Positions 51,095-60,430 of a DNA stretch of 64,000 nucleotides are shown in pieces. The DNA lies in NCBI GenBank assembly GCA_965250215.1, contig CBDFNN010000004.1, forward strand, positions 1,860,001 through 1,924,000. The letters are read 5' to 3'. Numbering within the stretch: position 1 is the stretch's first letter; the number at the start of each line of letters is the position of its first letter. The notes beneath the pieces are model-generated. The model had not been told where the DNA came from. It ran no database searches and was given only the letters and a program-made list of their open reading frames with translations. Position numbers and translations under genes: made by a program. The DNA is from CBDFNN01 sp965250215. Lineage in GTDB: Bacteria > Bacteroidota > Rhodothermia > Rhodothermales > DATKEJ01.

Positions 51095-53584
51095 CTAGAG
51101 GCACTTAGCCTGCCCTTCGTTCGATTTAAGTCCGACGAAATAGATCGAAATAATTGTGCCAGCATTGGCCGTAAGAGTAAAAGGACGTTCCAATCGAGAA
51201 ATGTCCGCACCTTTGCTTGCAAAACATCTTAACGTTATGTCAAGGCGACCCCATTCTCCTATTTCCGTTTTAGCCAATTCGTCGCTTATATCGATTTCAG
51301 CTTCACCCATAGCTATGAAAACCTGTCCGTCTGTTCTTCCTTCGACCCGGTACTCTAGAGACAAGGCCACATCACCGTTCATCTCGCGCACGAAATCTAC
51401 AGCGTCGCCGGAGATCACAAGCGAACCTTCACCTGTCCAAGAGACTGCAATTGCGTCCTCCTTGGAATTTCGATCTATCTTTCTAGAACTCACCTCGCCC
51501 TCATTTACGAGATTCCAGGGTAAAGAGCTGGAACCTTCGTTGAAAAAGACTCCGAGATCCCGTGTCTCTTCGGTGATCCCTGAAACCTCCGAGAGACGAC
51601 CTAAGGAATGCTTGGTGTCGTAGGTCAATCCAAAGCCAAATGGGAAAAGGGGATCGTAGTTTTCGTCTCCAATATTCAAAATGGCCTGTGTAGCAAACTT
51701 TGGCCATGAAAAGGAGAGCTTGCCCTTAAAGTCATGATTGACTGATCCGTCCTCCTTGGCAATTAAAACATCAGCTACACCAGCACCTGCCGAGCCAGGA
51801 AGCCAAGCGGCTACAAAAGCATCAGAGGCGTTAATTTCCGGATTGACCCAGAGAGCTCGGCCAGAAAGAAAAACTGAAACGACTGGAATTCCACGATCCT
51901 TCAGCGTTCGTAAGAGTGCCAAATCGTTTGGTTCATTTGCTTGATAGTCCAAGTTAGTGATGTCACCCATGAACTCAGCATATGGGTTCTCGCCAAAGAC
52001 AACGACGGCCACATCGGGTTTCTTTGTGTATAGTCCATCCAAACTAAGTGTTGCTGTACCACCTGCGTTTTTAACAGCTGCTTGAATTGAACCCCAAATT
52101 GAGCTGCCAGTTGGGAAGTCTTCGTGTGAGTTTCCGGTTCCTTGCCAAGAGAGAGTCCACCCTCCGGCTTGTTTTCCAATGTCATTAGCTCCATCACCAG
52201 TCACAAGAATGTTTGCACTCGGATTAATTGGTAAGACGCCATTGTTCTTCAATAAGACTAGAGACTCTCTCACCGCTTGGCGAGCAATTTCCATATGCTC
52301 CTGGTTGCCAAGCAAATCATATTGACCAGCGTATGGCCTTCCCGATGGAGCAGGAGCCTCAAAAAGTCCAGCGCGGAATTTGACACGAAGAATCCTTCGG
52401 ACGGCATCCTCGAGTCTTTCCATTGTAATTTCTCCTGATTCTGCTTGCTTGACGGTGTTGGCGAATAGGGGTTTCCAAGAGTCTGGAGCCATGAACATAT
52501 CAACCCCAGCCATTAGGGAGGCGGCACAATTGCTGGTGTCGCAACCTGCTACTTGCCCGTGACCATTCCAGTCTCCGACGACAAAACCATTGAATCCCAT
52601 TTTGTCCTTTAGGACATCTTGAAGAAGTCCTTTATGCCCGTGCATTTTAACTCCATTCCATGAAGAGAATGAAGCCATGACACTTTGAACACCGGCATCA
52701 ATAGCAGGGATATAACCCGCCGCATGGATGTCACGAAGGTCTTCTTCGCTATCGATATTATCACCCTGGTCCTTGCCATCTATTGTGCCTCCGTCTCCCA
52801 AAAAATGCTTCGTAGTTGAAATAACCTTAGAGCCAACAATCCAATCATCATCACCAATTGCACCCTGGACACCCTCCACCATCTCTTTGGCATATTCGGC
52901 AACGATCTTGGGATCCTCCGAATAGGATTCGTAGGTTCGACCCCACTGATCATTTCGGACGACGGCAACCGTTGGGGCGAATGTCCAATCTTGTCCAGTC
53001 ACTCGGGTCTCTAAGGCCGTTATTGCTCCGATCTTCCGAATGAGTTCCGGATTACGAGCTGCACCCAATCCAATGTTGTGTGGAAAAACTGTCGCACCAA
53101 CTACGTTGTTGTGACCATGAACAGAATCCGTTCCCCAGAGGATTGGAATTCCAATTTTCCCGCCGGAGGTATCCTTCGAAGCGTAATAATATTCGTCGGC
53201 TAGAGCAAGCCATTCTGGTGCTGGTGCGCGGACGTTTGCTCCAGGTGCGGAATTGCCACCATTTAGAACAGATCCAAGTGGATAATCAAGAATGTCCTGT
53301 GGCTTGATTGAATTAATATCAGCTTGAATCGTTTGGCCTACCAATTCACGAAGTGTCATCTGTGAAATAAGATGATCAATTTTCTTCTCAATATTCGAAT
53401 CGAGATCTAAGCCGCCAGAAGTGCTGGGCCATATTCCAGGGGTGACACCATTTTTGTTCGGCGACGAGTCGCTCATTTCCACTTTCTGCTCAAATTCCAC
53501 GATCTCTGCGGGAATAACTGTAGCTTTGAAGCAAGAAAAGGATGTTGCGGAAAGAAGTAGTAGTGGGAGAATTCTAAGGATCAT
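51095..53584 (-). CDS. Glycoside hydrolase family 3 beta-glucosidase, lipoprotein
   Basis: An 829-residue protein from the ATG at 53584 (a longer frame uses TTG). Signal with lipobox SFSC. It has the GH3 (beta/alpha)8 domain with the nucleophile Asp in GFVVGDWNGHGQVAGC, KHFLGDGGTIDGKDQG, VRRILRVKFRAGLFE and the second domain (SLVLLKNNGVLPI, NPYAEFMGD with a likely acid-base Glu). The extra C-terminal 170-residue beta domain is typical of the exo-1,3/1,4-beta-glucan glucohydrolases (ExoP-like). It should degrade laminarin-type or mixed beta-glucans outside the inner membrane. Confidence 0.93.
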   Translation of the reverse strand: MILRILPLLLLSATSFSCFKATVIPAEIVEFEQKVEMSDSSPNKNGVTPGIWPSTSGGLDLDSNIEKKIDHLISQMTLRELVGQTIQADINSIKPQDILDYPLGSVLNGGNSAPGANVRAPAPEWLALADEYYYASKDTSGGKIGIPILWGTDSVHGHNNVVGATVFPHNIGLGAARNPELIRKIGAITALETRVTGQDWTFAPTVAVVRNDQWGRTYESYSEDPKIVAEYAKEMVEGVQGAIGDDDWIVGSKVISTTKHFLGDGGTIDGKDQGDNIDSEEDLRDIHAAGYIPAIDAGVQSVMASFSSWNGVKMHGHKGLLQDVLKDKMGFNGFVVGDWNGHGQVAGCDTSNCAASLMAGVDMFMAPDSWKPLFANTVKQAESGEITMERLEDAVRRILRVKFRAGLFEAPAPSGRPYAGQYDLLGNQEHMEIARQAVRESLVLLKNNGVLPINPSANILVTGDGANDIGKQAGGWTLSWQGTGNSHEDFPTGSSIWGSIQAAVKNAGGTATLSLDGLYTKKPDVAVVVFGENPYAEFMGDITNLDYQANEPNDLALLRTLKDRGIPVVSVFLSGRALWVNPEINASDAFVAAWLPGSAGAGVADVLIAKEDGSVNHDFKGKLSFSWPKFATQAILNIGDENYDPLFPFGFGLTYDTKHSLGRLSEVSGITEETRDLGVFFNEGSSSLPWNLVNEGEVSSRKIDRNSKEDAIAVSWTGEGSLVISGDAVDFVREMNGDVALSLEYRVEGRTDGQVFIAMGEAEIDISDELAKTEIGEWGRLDITLRCFASKGADISRLERPFTLTANAGTIISIYFVGLKSNEGQAKCL

Positions 53585-53875
53585 AGCCAAGTTTTTATTT
53601 CCGCAGGAGTATTGGGATCAATATACTGACACTAACAGATCAAGCGGGCCCAGTTTCCCTTCTGTGAAAATCAACTTCGAGTGTTTGTTCATCGAGAGAC
53701 ACTTGATCATTGATTTCTCCTAATGGAAAGTCCTCAATGTATCCAGCTCTCAGAGAATAGCCGGACAGCGTATGGTGATTTGGAGAGCATGTAAAAAGCC
53801 ACTTCGAAATTGCCGACTCTGCGCAGGAATCGTTATACTGAACCGTTCTTTTACACATAATAAAACAAGATCATC

Positions 53876-54607
53876 ATGGGTTTCGGAGATATATTTAAAC
53901 GACTTTTTAGATCAGCAGAGGCCGTCACAAAAGATGCCTTGGAGAATCCCTCAGAACTTGCGTCCAAAGTAAAAGACAAGGCTGGAGATGTTTTCGATGC
54001 GGCAAAAGAGGTAGGGACCGAGTTGGGAGAGAAAGCCGGAGAGGCCTTCGATTCAGTATCGGAAAAGGCAAAGGAAATAGCTGACGATCCAAAAGGCTTC
54101 GCGCATGATATGAAGGAGAAGGCTGAGGATGTCATTGACAAGACCGCTGAAATTGCGAAAGAAATAAAAGAAGATCCAAAAGGATTCGCCAGTGAGATGA
54201 AGGAAAAGGCGGGAGATGCAGCCGATAGAGCGAAAGAGGCGATGTCCGATCTCGCTGACAAAGCGGAGGCGAAAGTTGATGCCCTTAAGGACGATGAAGC
54301 AGATGGCGATGCTGTAGATGTCTCCGAAGTCGAAGGAGCTGGAGTTGCAAGTGCGGCAGGCGGAGTTGTGGACAAAACGGAGGAGGCCGCAAATACAGCA
54401 ACCGAAAAAGTTGGAGAAGCCGTCGATGGGGCCAAAGATGCAGCATCTGATGTGGCAGAGACGGCGAAGGAAAATGTTGAGGATGTAGCCGGCGCGGCTG
54501 AAGAAACAGCGAGTGATGTTGCTGATACCATCGTGGAAGAATCCAAAACGATCGGCAAGGCCGTAACGGACGAGGCCAAAGATGCCCCGTCAGATGGCGA
54601 AGCCTAG
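53876..54607 (+). CDS. LEA/apolipoprotein-like amphipathic helix protein
   Basis: A 243-residue protein of repeated K/A/E/D segments (for example EKAGEAFDSVSEKAKEIADDPKGF and a near-copy with EDPKGFASEMKEKAGDAADRAKEA). The 11-residue periodicity is that of group 3 LEA proteins. There is no hydrophobic signal. It is likely an intrinsically disordered protein that becomes helical on drying or at membranes and protects against desiccation, freezing or osmotic stress. The sequence is biased, so family searches may give false matches. It precedes the PPK2 gene by about 80 bases. Confidence 0.75.
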   Translation: MGFGDIFKRLFRSAEAVTKDALENPSELASKVKDKAGDVFDAAKEVGTELGEKAGEAFDSVSEKAKEIADDPKGFAHDMKEKAEDVIDKTAEIAKEIKEDPKGFASEMKEKAGDAADRAKEAMSDLADKAEAKVDALKDDEADGDAVDVSEVEGAGVASAAGGVVDKTEEAANTATEKVGEAVDGAKDAASDVAETAKENVEDVAGAAEETASDVADTIVEESKTIGKAVTDEAKDAPSDGEA

Positions 54608-54689
54608 ACAATAGCAATACATTTATTGGAGACGGTGACTAGAAGTGTTCAGTCGTTTGAATGCTATGGTTTGTCGGCAGGTGTTAGAA

Positions 54690-55508
54690 ATGAATATTGA
54701 GACCCAAAAATATATTGTTCGGCCAAGTGAAAAGCTTTCTTTATCCGAGCGCAATAGCTTAGATGGGACCGAGTTCGATAAGAAAGAGCTCAAGGAAGAA
54801 CTTCGCTCTACCGTTGCTAGAATCGCAAAGAAGCAGGAGGCATTATATGCCGAAGGCAAACACTCCGTTTTACTTGTGATTCAAGCGATGGATGCAGGTG
54901 GCAAAGACTCCACAATCGAAGCCATTACCAGAGGGGTCAACCCACAAGGATGTGTGGTTCAGAGTTTTAAGGCGCCAAGTAAAGAGGAACTCTCGCATGA
55001 TTTTTTGTGGAGGGTCCATAACACGGCTCCCAGGAAAGGATATATTCGAATCTTTAATCGATCTCACTACGAAGACGTTCTAATTGTCAGAGTACATGGA
55101 TGGGCCTCTCCGGAAATGACTGAAAGGAGATATGGCCATATCAAAGATTTTGAGAGACTTCTTTCAGATCACGGCACGAAGGTCGTCAAAGTAATGCTTC
55201 ATATCTCGAGGGAGTACCAGTTAGAGCAATTCAAAGAACGACTCCGAGAACCTGAAAAGAACTGGAAATTCAATCCGGGCGATCTAGAAGAGAGAAAGTT
55301 ATGGGACAAATATATGGAGTCATTTGAGATTGCCTTGTCCAAATGTTCAACTGATAATTGTCCCTGGTATGTCGTTCCATCTGAAAACAAGTGGCACCGT
55401 TGTCTTATAGTTGCTCGGATCCTCGAGGAGGCTCTGGACTCAATTGATCCGCAATATCCAGATCCGGACTTCGATCCGACGGAATACACTCCGGAAAATA
55501 TTTCCTAA
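54690..55508 (+). CDS. ppk2: Polyphosphate kinase 2 family enzyme
   Basis: A 272-residue protein from the ATG at 54690; the frame runs to a GTG at 54645. The PPK2 Walker A-type loop is clear (QAMDAGGKDSTIEAITRGVNPQG), as is the FNRSHYEDVLIVRVHGW block (Walker B region) and the C-terminal FEIALSKCSTDNCPWYVVPSENKWHR. The family transfers phosphate between polyphosphate and nucleotides, often AMP or ADP in short PPK2 members. It abuts the next gene (stop-start overlap at 55508). The subclass (AMP- or ADP-specific) cannot be fixed by eye. Confidence 0.93.
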   Translation: MNIETQKYIVRPSEKLSLSERNSLDGTEFDKKELKEELRSTVARIAKKQEALYAEGKHSVLLVIQAMDAGGKDSTIEAITRGVNPQGCVVQSFKAPSKEELSHDFLWRVHNTAPRKGYIRIFNRSHYEDVLIVRVHGWASPEMTERRYGHIKDFERLLSDHGTKVVKVMLHISREYQLEQFKERLREPEKNWKFNPGDLEERKLWDKYMESFEIALSKCSTDNCPWYVVPSENKWHRCLIVARILEEALDSIDPQYPDPDFDPTEYTPENIS

Positions 55509-55702
55509 TGAATCATAAGAAAATTGCTTCGGCTCTTTTTTGTGTAGGCTTGGCTTTGTTGGGGGTCTACTTCAAATTTCCATGGCTTAGCATTGCCGCG
55601 CTGGTATTGTGGTTTCTTTCGATCAAGGTATTCGGCAAAGGCGATCGGTCAGGAATTCAGCTTAGTGATGAAGAAATAGAAAGGATAAATAATGAGCAGT
55701 GA
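55508..55702 (+). CDS. Small membrane protein, unknown
   Basis: A 64-residue protein with two hydrophobic helices (about 5-22 and 25-43) and a short charged tail. Its ATG overlaps the PPK2 stop, and it overlaps moaC by 11 bases, so it is translated in the same operon. No family is recognised, and it may be a minor membrane component. Confidence 0.55.
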   Translation: MNHKKIASALFCVGLALLGVYFKFPWLSIAALVLWFLSIKVFGKGDRSGIQLSDEEIERINNEQ

Positions 55703-56174
55703 GTTTACGCATTTGAAAGAGGGAGGAGGTGTACATATGGTCGATATTAGTCCAAAGTCAGAAAGCACGCGGACAGCTGTTGCAGAAGGGAGTGTTTTGC
55801 TTGGCGAAGCAGCTTTTTCCATGGTGAAAGAAAACGATATCAAAAAAGGTGATGTGCTGACGATCGCACAAATAGCTGGAATCATGGGAGCAAAGTCAAC
55901 GAGCAAGTTGATTCCTCTATGTCATGAATTGAAGCTTACAAGCGTTGACCTTGATTTGTCTCTAAATGAGGATAATTACAGCGTAGATATTCAGGCCTTT
56001 GCTAAAACGAAAGGATCTACGGGAGTTGAGATGGAGGCTCTCACGGGTGTGAGTATAGCGGCACTGACGGTTTACGATATGTGTAAATCTGTCTCCAAGA
56101 ATTTAGAGATCAGTGGAATTCGTCTACTCAGCAAGACGGGTGGAGCGAGTGGAGACTTTCGACGATCTGGATAG
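55692..56174 (+). CDS. moaC: Cyclic pyranopterin monophosphate synthase MoaC
   Basis: A 160-residue enzyme with the usual MoaC features: MVDISPKSESTRTAVAEG, VLTIAQIAGIMGAKSTSKLIPLCHELKLTSV with the conserved H-E and K, GSTGVEMEALTGVSIAALTVYDMCKS and I-x-x-I-R-L-L-S-K-T-G-G-x-S-G. It makes cyclic pyranopterin monophosphate, the first ring step of molybdenum cofactor. No other moa genes adjoin it; the partner moaA is elsewhere. About 150 bases follow before floA. Confidence 0.97.
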   Translation: MSSEFTHLKEGGGVHMVDISPKSESTRTAVAEGSVLLGEAAFSMVKENDIKKGDVLTIAQIAGIMGAKSTSKLIPLCHELKLTSVDLDLSLNEDNYSVDIQAFAKTKGSTGVEMEALTGVSIAALTVYDMCKSVSKNLEISGIRLLSKTGGASGDFRRSG

Positions 56175-56320
56175 AGTCTTCGAGATCAATACGATGAGGC
56201 AAGCTCGAGTATTGTCCCAAATGGTACTCTCAGTTGAGAAGACCAGACTTAGCCGATCTTTTGCTTCAATAACTCTATATTCTAGTCTAGCTCAACTCAA
56301 CAATTAGATACAATAATTAA

Positions 56321-57286
56321 ATGGCCCCATTATTAATCATTCTTGCCGCAGTCGTATTTGGCCTGTTACTTCTGACTTACTACGTGCCGATTGGTTTGTA
56401 TATCACGGCACTGTTTTCCGGAGTCAAATTAAAACTGTTCAGGGATCTAGTTGGTATGCGTCTTCGAAAGGTGCCCCCAAGGGTGATTGTGGACAGTCTA
56501 ATCACGGCGCATAAGGCAGGGATCCCGGTAGAACCTTCTAAATTAGAGGCTCACTATCTAGCTGGTGGTGAAGTCAGGAATGTGGTCAATGCACTCATTT
56601 CTGCGGACAAAGCGAATATCGATTTGGACTTTGAAAGGGCCACAGCAATTGATTTGGCCGGGCGTGATGTATTTGAAGCCGTTCAGGTTTCCGTTAACCC
56701 GAAGGTCATAGAGACACCGCCCGTTTCTGCAGTTGCAAGAGATGGCATTCAAGTAAGAGCTGTTGCTAGAGTTACGGTCCGAGCGAACATTGAGCGACTT
56801 GTTGGAGGAGCAGGGGAGGAGACGATTATTGCTCGAGTTGGAGAAGGGATTGTTTCAACTATCGGTTCAAGTAATACTCATCTCGAGGTTCTGGAAAATC
56901 CGGACTCTATTTCAAAAGTTGTTTTGTCGAAAGGTCTAGATTCTGGTACTGCCTTTGAGATTCTTTCCATCGACATTGCCGACGTCGATGTTGGTGAGAA
57001 TATCGGTGCGAAATTACAGACAGATCAAGCTGAGGCTGATCTGAAAGTAGCACAAGCTAAGGCCGAAGAACGCCGAGCAGCCGCCGTAGCACATGAGCAA
57101 GAAATGAGCGCGGCCGTTCAAGAGCAGAGAGCAAATCTCGTTAAAGCCGAATCCGAGATTCCGAAGGCAATCGCGGACGCTTTCCGCAATGGTAATTTTG
57201 GAGTTATGGACTACTACAACCTGCGAAATATCCAAGCTGATACCTCTATGAGAGAGTCGATCGGTGACTCAGGAAAGAAGAGCTAG
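56321..57286 (+). CDS. floA: Flotillin-like protein FloA
   Basis: A 321-residue protein of the UPF0365/FloA family (usual length about 330). It has an N-terminal membrane hairpin (PLLIILAAVVFGLLLLTYYVP, FSGVKLKLFRDLVGMRLRKVPPR), then LITAHKAGIPVEPSKLEAHYLAGG, VRAVARVTVRANIERLVGGAGEETI and a coiled-coil tail of K/A/E repeats (AKAEERRAAAVAHEQEM). FloA proteins organise membrane microdomains. Monocistronic. Confidence 0.93.
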   Translation: MAPLLIILAAVVFGLLLLTYYVPIGLYITALFSGVKLKLFRDLVGMRLRKVPPRVIVDSLITAHKAGIPVEPSKLEAHYLAGGEVRNVVNALISADKANIDLDFERATAIDLAGRDVFEAVQVSVNPKVIETPPVSAVARDGIQVRAVARVTVRANIERLVGGAGEETIIARVGEGIVSTIGSSNTHLEVLENPDSISKVVLSKGLDSGTAFEILSIDIADVDVGENIGAKLQTDQAEADLKVAQAKAEERRAAAVAHEQEMSAAVQEQRANLVKAESEIPKAIADAFRNGNFGVMDYYNLRNIQADTSMRESIGDSGKKS

Positions 57287-57560
57287 GCTAGCACATTCAT
57301 TCATGGCTGCCACAAAGCTGGCTGGGGGTGTTGGGACTTTCATCCACAGCTCGAAATCCTTGCGCAATTTCGAGGAGTGATTGTCATACAAATAGGGTTT
57401 GGTGCGCTACCGTCTGAGCAATCCTATCATTGGTATTCTCAATTAAGCCAAATTTTTGGAGTACGAAGTAGCCCTGCCTAATCATTGTTATTCGCTACAA
57501 AGATAAATAGAGAATACGCTGGCGACTTAGAAATTGGAGAAAGAGTTGAAACAAAGAAAA

Positions 57561-57589
57561 AAGCCGAACCTCCACCAAGCTCGGCTTTC
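57561..57589 (-). terminator. Terminator-like hairpin, stronger on the minus strand
   Basis: An 8-bp perfect stem (AAAGCCGA at 57561-57568, TCGGCTTT at 57582-57589) with a 13-base loop. On the minus strand the stem runs into TTTTTTCTTTG, a good U-tract; on the plus strand the following bases TTTCTATTG are weaker. It may end a minus-strand transcript of unknown identity. Confidence 0.6.
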
Positions 57590-57686
57590 TATTGAAATGC
57601 TCACTTTAGAAGTGATTTAACGAGGGTTTTCGCTGTACTCCGTCAAAACAGCTAGCCTCGTTTCTTGTCGCATGTTGTTCTTCGCG

Positions 57687-57719
57687 TTTGTCTCATTATA
57701 GTTTCCATAATGAGACAAA
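57687..57719. promoter_or_regulatory. 13-bp perfect inverted repeat, operator-like
   Basis: TTTGTCTCATTAT (57687-57699) and ATAATGAGACAAA (57707-57719) are perfect inverse copies around a 7-base spacer. It lies about 130 bases upstream of the MDR oxidoreductase ATG. No T-run follows on either strand, so it looks like a regulator-binding site or the 5' structure of a minus transcript, not a terminator. Confidence 0.5.
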
Positions 57720-57848
57720 ATATGTCAAAAAGTGTATCTGGATACTGATAAAATACGTCTAAAAGTATTAAACATAATTAGATATATAATATATGAAGAA
57801 AATGTCAAGATATATATATAAGAGCAAAAACTGGATCGGGATAGCATC

Positions 57849-58895
57849 ATGAAACAGGAAATTGTAACTCATTGCTTTCAATTGGATGAAGAATTCGGTT
57901 CAAAACATCTTAAATTGAGACAAAACACTCTCGAATATGCCCTTCAAGACGATGAAATACTTCTTCAAATAGAGGCAAATTCACTTAACTACCGTGATCT
58001 ACTGGTCGTTGAAGGACATTACGATCCGGGAGCTCCATTTCCTTTGATACCGTTATCTGATGCTGCAGCTAGGGTAGTCGGGAAGGGTTCGAAGGTAGAT
58101 CTTGATCTTGGAGAGCTTGTGACTCCGCTTTTTGCGCCAGGCTGGGTCAATGGTGAATTGCCGACTGGGCATCTAAAAAAGAATGCCTTTGGTGCAAATA
58201 GGTCTGGATTATTAAGAAGTTCGGTGGTTCTGAAAGAAAACGAAGTCGTCAGGGCTCCGAGGGGTTATCGTCCGGAAGAGGCTGCATGTCTTCCTTGCGC
58301 AGCACTAACCGCCTGGCACGCACTTTTCGAGGAGAAATCTATCAAGAAAGGAGACTTTTTAGTTACTCAAGGGACCGGTGGCGTGAGTTTGTTCGTCCTT
58401 AAGTTTGCAAAAGCGGCAGGAGTCAAGGTCGCCATCCTATCGAGTAGCGATGCTAAGCTTGAGAAGGCGAGAGCGCTGGGCGCTGACTTACTTATTAACT
58501 ACAACTCGGAGCCGGCTTGGTCAAAGATTATTAAGTCCGAAACAGGTGGTGTGGGAGCTGATCATATCATTGAGCTTGGAGGCGAAAGTACACTTGGTCA
58601 GTCTGTCAAGGCTATTAAATCCAATGGGATAATTTCGCTAATAGGAGTCCTAGGCGGAGCCATCGCGCCGCTCAATTTGCCGCTTGTTGTCATGCGAAAT
58701 GTAAGACTTCAGGGAGTGACGGTTGGATCCAGGGACATGCATGAACGCATGGTCGATTTTATTGAGAAGAATAGAATCACTCCAGTCATTTCCTCGGAAA
58801 TGGATTTCTCCAACAGCAGGGAGGCCTTTGATCTCATCAAGGAGGGAAGGCAGTTTGGAAAAATCGTAATAAGAGGATTCTCCACTCAGAAATAG
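57849..58895 (+). CDS. Medium-chain dehydrogenase/reductase, zinc-free quinone-reductase type
   Basis: A 348-residue MDR enzyme. It has the GroES-like N-domain (SLNYRDLLVVEGHYDPGAPFPLIPLSD) and the NAD(P)-binding Rossmann fold (VTQGTGGVSLFVLKFAKAAGVKVAIL, with SSSDAKLEKARALGADLLINY). ALTAWHALFEEKSIKKGDFLV is typical. Catalytic zinc ligands are missing, as in quinone or enoyl reductases of the superfamily. Substrate unknown. The AT-rich promoter and 13-bp dyad upstream suggest regulation. No operon partner. Confidence 0.9.
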   Translation: MKQEIVTHCFQLDEEFGSKHLKLRQNTLEYALQDDEILLQIEANSLNYRDLLVVEGHYDPGAPFPLIPLSDAAARVVGKGSKVDLDLGELVTPLFAPGWVNGELPTGHLKKNAFGANRSGLLRSSVVLKENEVVRAPRGYRPEEAACLPCAALTAWHALFEEKSIKKGDFLVTQGTGGVSLFVLKFAKAAGVKVAILSSSDAKLEKARALGADLLINYNSEPAWSKIIKSETGGVGADHIIELGGESTLGQSVKAIKSNGIISLIGVLGGAIAPLNLPLVVMRNVRLQGVTVGSRDMHERMVDFIEKNRITPVISSEMDFSNSREAFDLIKEGRQFGKIVIRGFSTQK

Positions 58896-58907
58896 AGCTG
58901 AGAGTGC

Positions 58908-59084
58908 TTAGCCTCTTACGTAGAGGGCGGCCGCAGCAAACCAGAAAAGTCCTGTGCCAAGATAAATAGACCTTATCGTACCCATTTCAATGAAGGCAAA
59001 TAGGGCTACCATAAAAGCAAGAAGGCCTGCGGTTACAAACAGCAGCAAAGGAATTTTCGACTTTTTCTCTTCAATTTGGCTCAC
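58908..59084 (-). CDS. Small two-helix membrane protein, unknown
   Basis: A 58-residue frame from a GTG at 59084, too short to be listed by usual length cut-offs. It has a short basic lead (SQIEEKKSK), a helix (IPLLLFVTAGLLAFMVALFAFIEM), a short turn and a second helix (YLGTGLFWFAAAALYV). Its stop is 13 bases after the MDR stop, in convergent orientation. It starts 5 bases after the YbdK-like stop and is probably co-transcribed with it. Confidence 0.6.
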   Translation of the reverse strand: MSQIEEKKSKIPLLLFVTAGLLAFMVALFAFIEMGTIRSIYLGTGLFWFAAAALYVRG

Positions 59085-59089
59085 AGAAT

Positions 59090-60262
59090 CTAACAGAATG
59101 GCGTTCCGAATACGTCCTCTCTTAAACCATCGCTAAGATCTTTCATTACTGAACTGAAGTCTTCGGTTTTTGCGTAGACTTTTCGCTGCCGATCTGAGGA
59201 TGACCCAAGGGCAAGAGTCGTATTGATTCCGTTTAGTTCTTTCTCACAATCGAGTTCCTTTGAAATGGGGCCTAATTCTTGGACTAGTTTCGTTATCGAG
59301 TCTTTCAAAGGCATCTGATTTCCCTGATTGTCAGTAATTACCTGGGCTTCCAAGCCATATCTCGAAGCTCTCCACTTATTTTCTCGAATGATCCAAGGGA
59401 AAAGAAGCTCGGGCATATTACCATCATCGTAGCATTGATTTAAAATAACAACGATGCATTGAATTAAAGCCGTAAGCGAGCATACTTCAGAAAGTGTCGA
59501 AGGTATATCGCAAATTCTTATTTCTAGCGTACCAAATCCTGGGTGAGGTCGAATATCCCACCAAATTTCCCGGATCGTAGAAATGGCTCCAGCATTGACC
59601 AAGGAATTCATAAAAGACTGAAATTCTCCATAGTTGCCGAGTCGAAAGGGCAGTCCAGCCGTTGGCATTCCCTCGAATATCTTTGCTCGTGCGGAAGCTA
59701 GGCCAGTATCTTCAAAATCCAAAAATGGAGAGGAGCTTGAAAGAGCTAAAAAGTGCGGTAAGTAGGTCGTCAAGGCATTTAGAATTGCGATAGCTTTTTC
59801 TCCAGACTGGACTCCAACATGGACATGAAGGCCATAAATCATGAGTCGGCGTGCCGGCCATTGTATTCGATTGACGAGATCTTGATAGCGATCATTTGGA
59901 AAAATCTTCTGCTCTCTCCATTGAGCGAAAGGATGGGTGCCTGCGCCAGCGTAGGAGCATCCTATCTTGTCCCCAACTTCGTAGAGCATTTCAAAGGTCT
60001 TGGTAAGATCTGCTCTTATCTCGGCAACATTTTTGCATACTCCAGTAATGATCTCAACCGTCGATTGAGTTAGTTCTTGTTTGATAGGAGTATCGTCTCC
60101 AACGATATCCAAAATTTCGACCGACTTTGAAATGAGATTCCATGTCGACGGATCCAAAAGCTGCAGCTCCATCTCGACTCCAAGACTAGGGGTCGGAGAG
60201 CCGTTGTATGGAATCGGGACTGTTTTATAATTTGGGCGAAATAAATGCGACCTACTTGGCAT
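59090..60262 (-). CDS. ybdK: YbdK-type carboxylate-amine ligase (glutamate-cysteine ligase 2 family)
   Basis: A 390-residue protein, close to the GCS2/YbdK length. It carries the family motifs SLGVEMELQLLDP near the start, SYAGAGTHPFAQW, IYGLHVHVGVQSGEKA (H-V-H-V-G), and WWDIRPHPGFGTLEIRICD. The family makes gamma-glutamyl-cysteine or related amide bonds using ATP; E. coli YbdK has weak glutamate-cysteine ligase activity. Likely linked to low-molecular-weight thiol or gamma-glutamyl metabolism. Followed on the same strand by a small membrane protein. Confidence 0.93.
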   Translation of the reverse strand: MPSRSHLFRPNYKTVPIPYNGSPTPSLGVEMELQLLDPSTWNLISKSVEILDIVGDDTPIKQELTQSTVEIITGVCKNVAEIRADLTKTFEMLYEVGDKIGCSYAGAGTHPFAQWREQKIFPNDRYQDLVNRIQWPARRLMIYGLHVHVGVQSGEKAIAILNALTTYLPHFLALSSSSPFLDFEDTGLASARAKIFEGMPTAGLPFRLGNYGEFQSFMNSLVNAGAISTIREIWWDIRPHPGFGTLEIRICDIPSTLSEVCSLTALIQCIVVILNQCYDDGNMPELLFPWIIRENKWRASRYGLEAQVITDNQGNQMPLKDSITKLVQELGPISKELDCEKELNGINTTLALGSSSDRQRKVYAKTEDFSSVMKDLSDGLREDVFGTPFC

Positions 60263-60430
60263 AGTATAGAGGTGAATGTTGATCTAGAATACGAAACTCC
60301 TCAAGCTTGTAAAAGAGTGATTATTCTAATATTTGGGTTCTTCTGAGTTAGTAATTACGACCTCGAACTTTTTTTATCCCTATGGATACACGCAATCGAA
60401 CAATAATTTGGAGCAACAACCAGAAATTCA

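Larger units (their letters stand above)
57287..57848. other. Long intergenic region with hairpin and dyad
   Basis: The 560 bases between floA and the MDR oxidoreductase hold no supported gene. A terminator-like hairpin (57561-57589) and a 13-bp dyad (57687-57719) are the main structures. The last 80 bases are very AT-rich (ATATATATA runs near 57783-57823), probably the promoter of the MDR gene. A small minus-strand transcript between dyad and hairpin is possible. Confidence 0.5.

Noticed and set aside
53640..53858. 72-codon minus-strand frame upstream of the GH3 gene
   Set aside because: The second half looks protein-like, but there is no ribosome-binding site, family match or conserved neighbour. 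It may be a gene remnant or chance.
53851..54579. 242-codon antisense frame over the LEA-like gene
   Set aside because: An Ala/Ser-rich mirror of the repetitive sense frame; the sense frame has the LEA pattern and a proper start.
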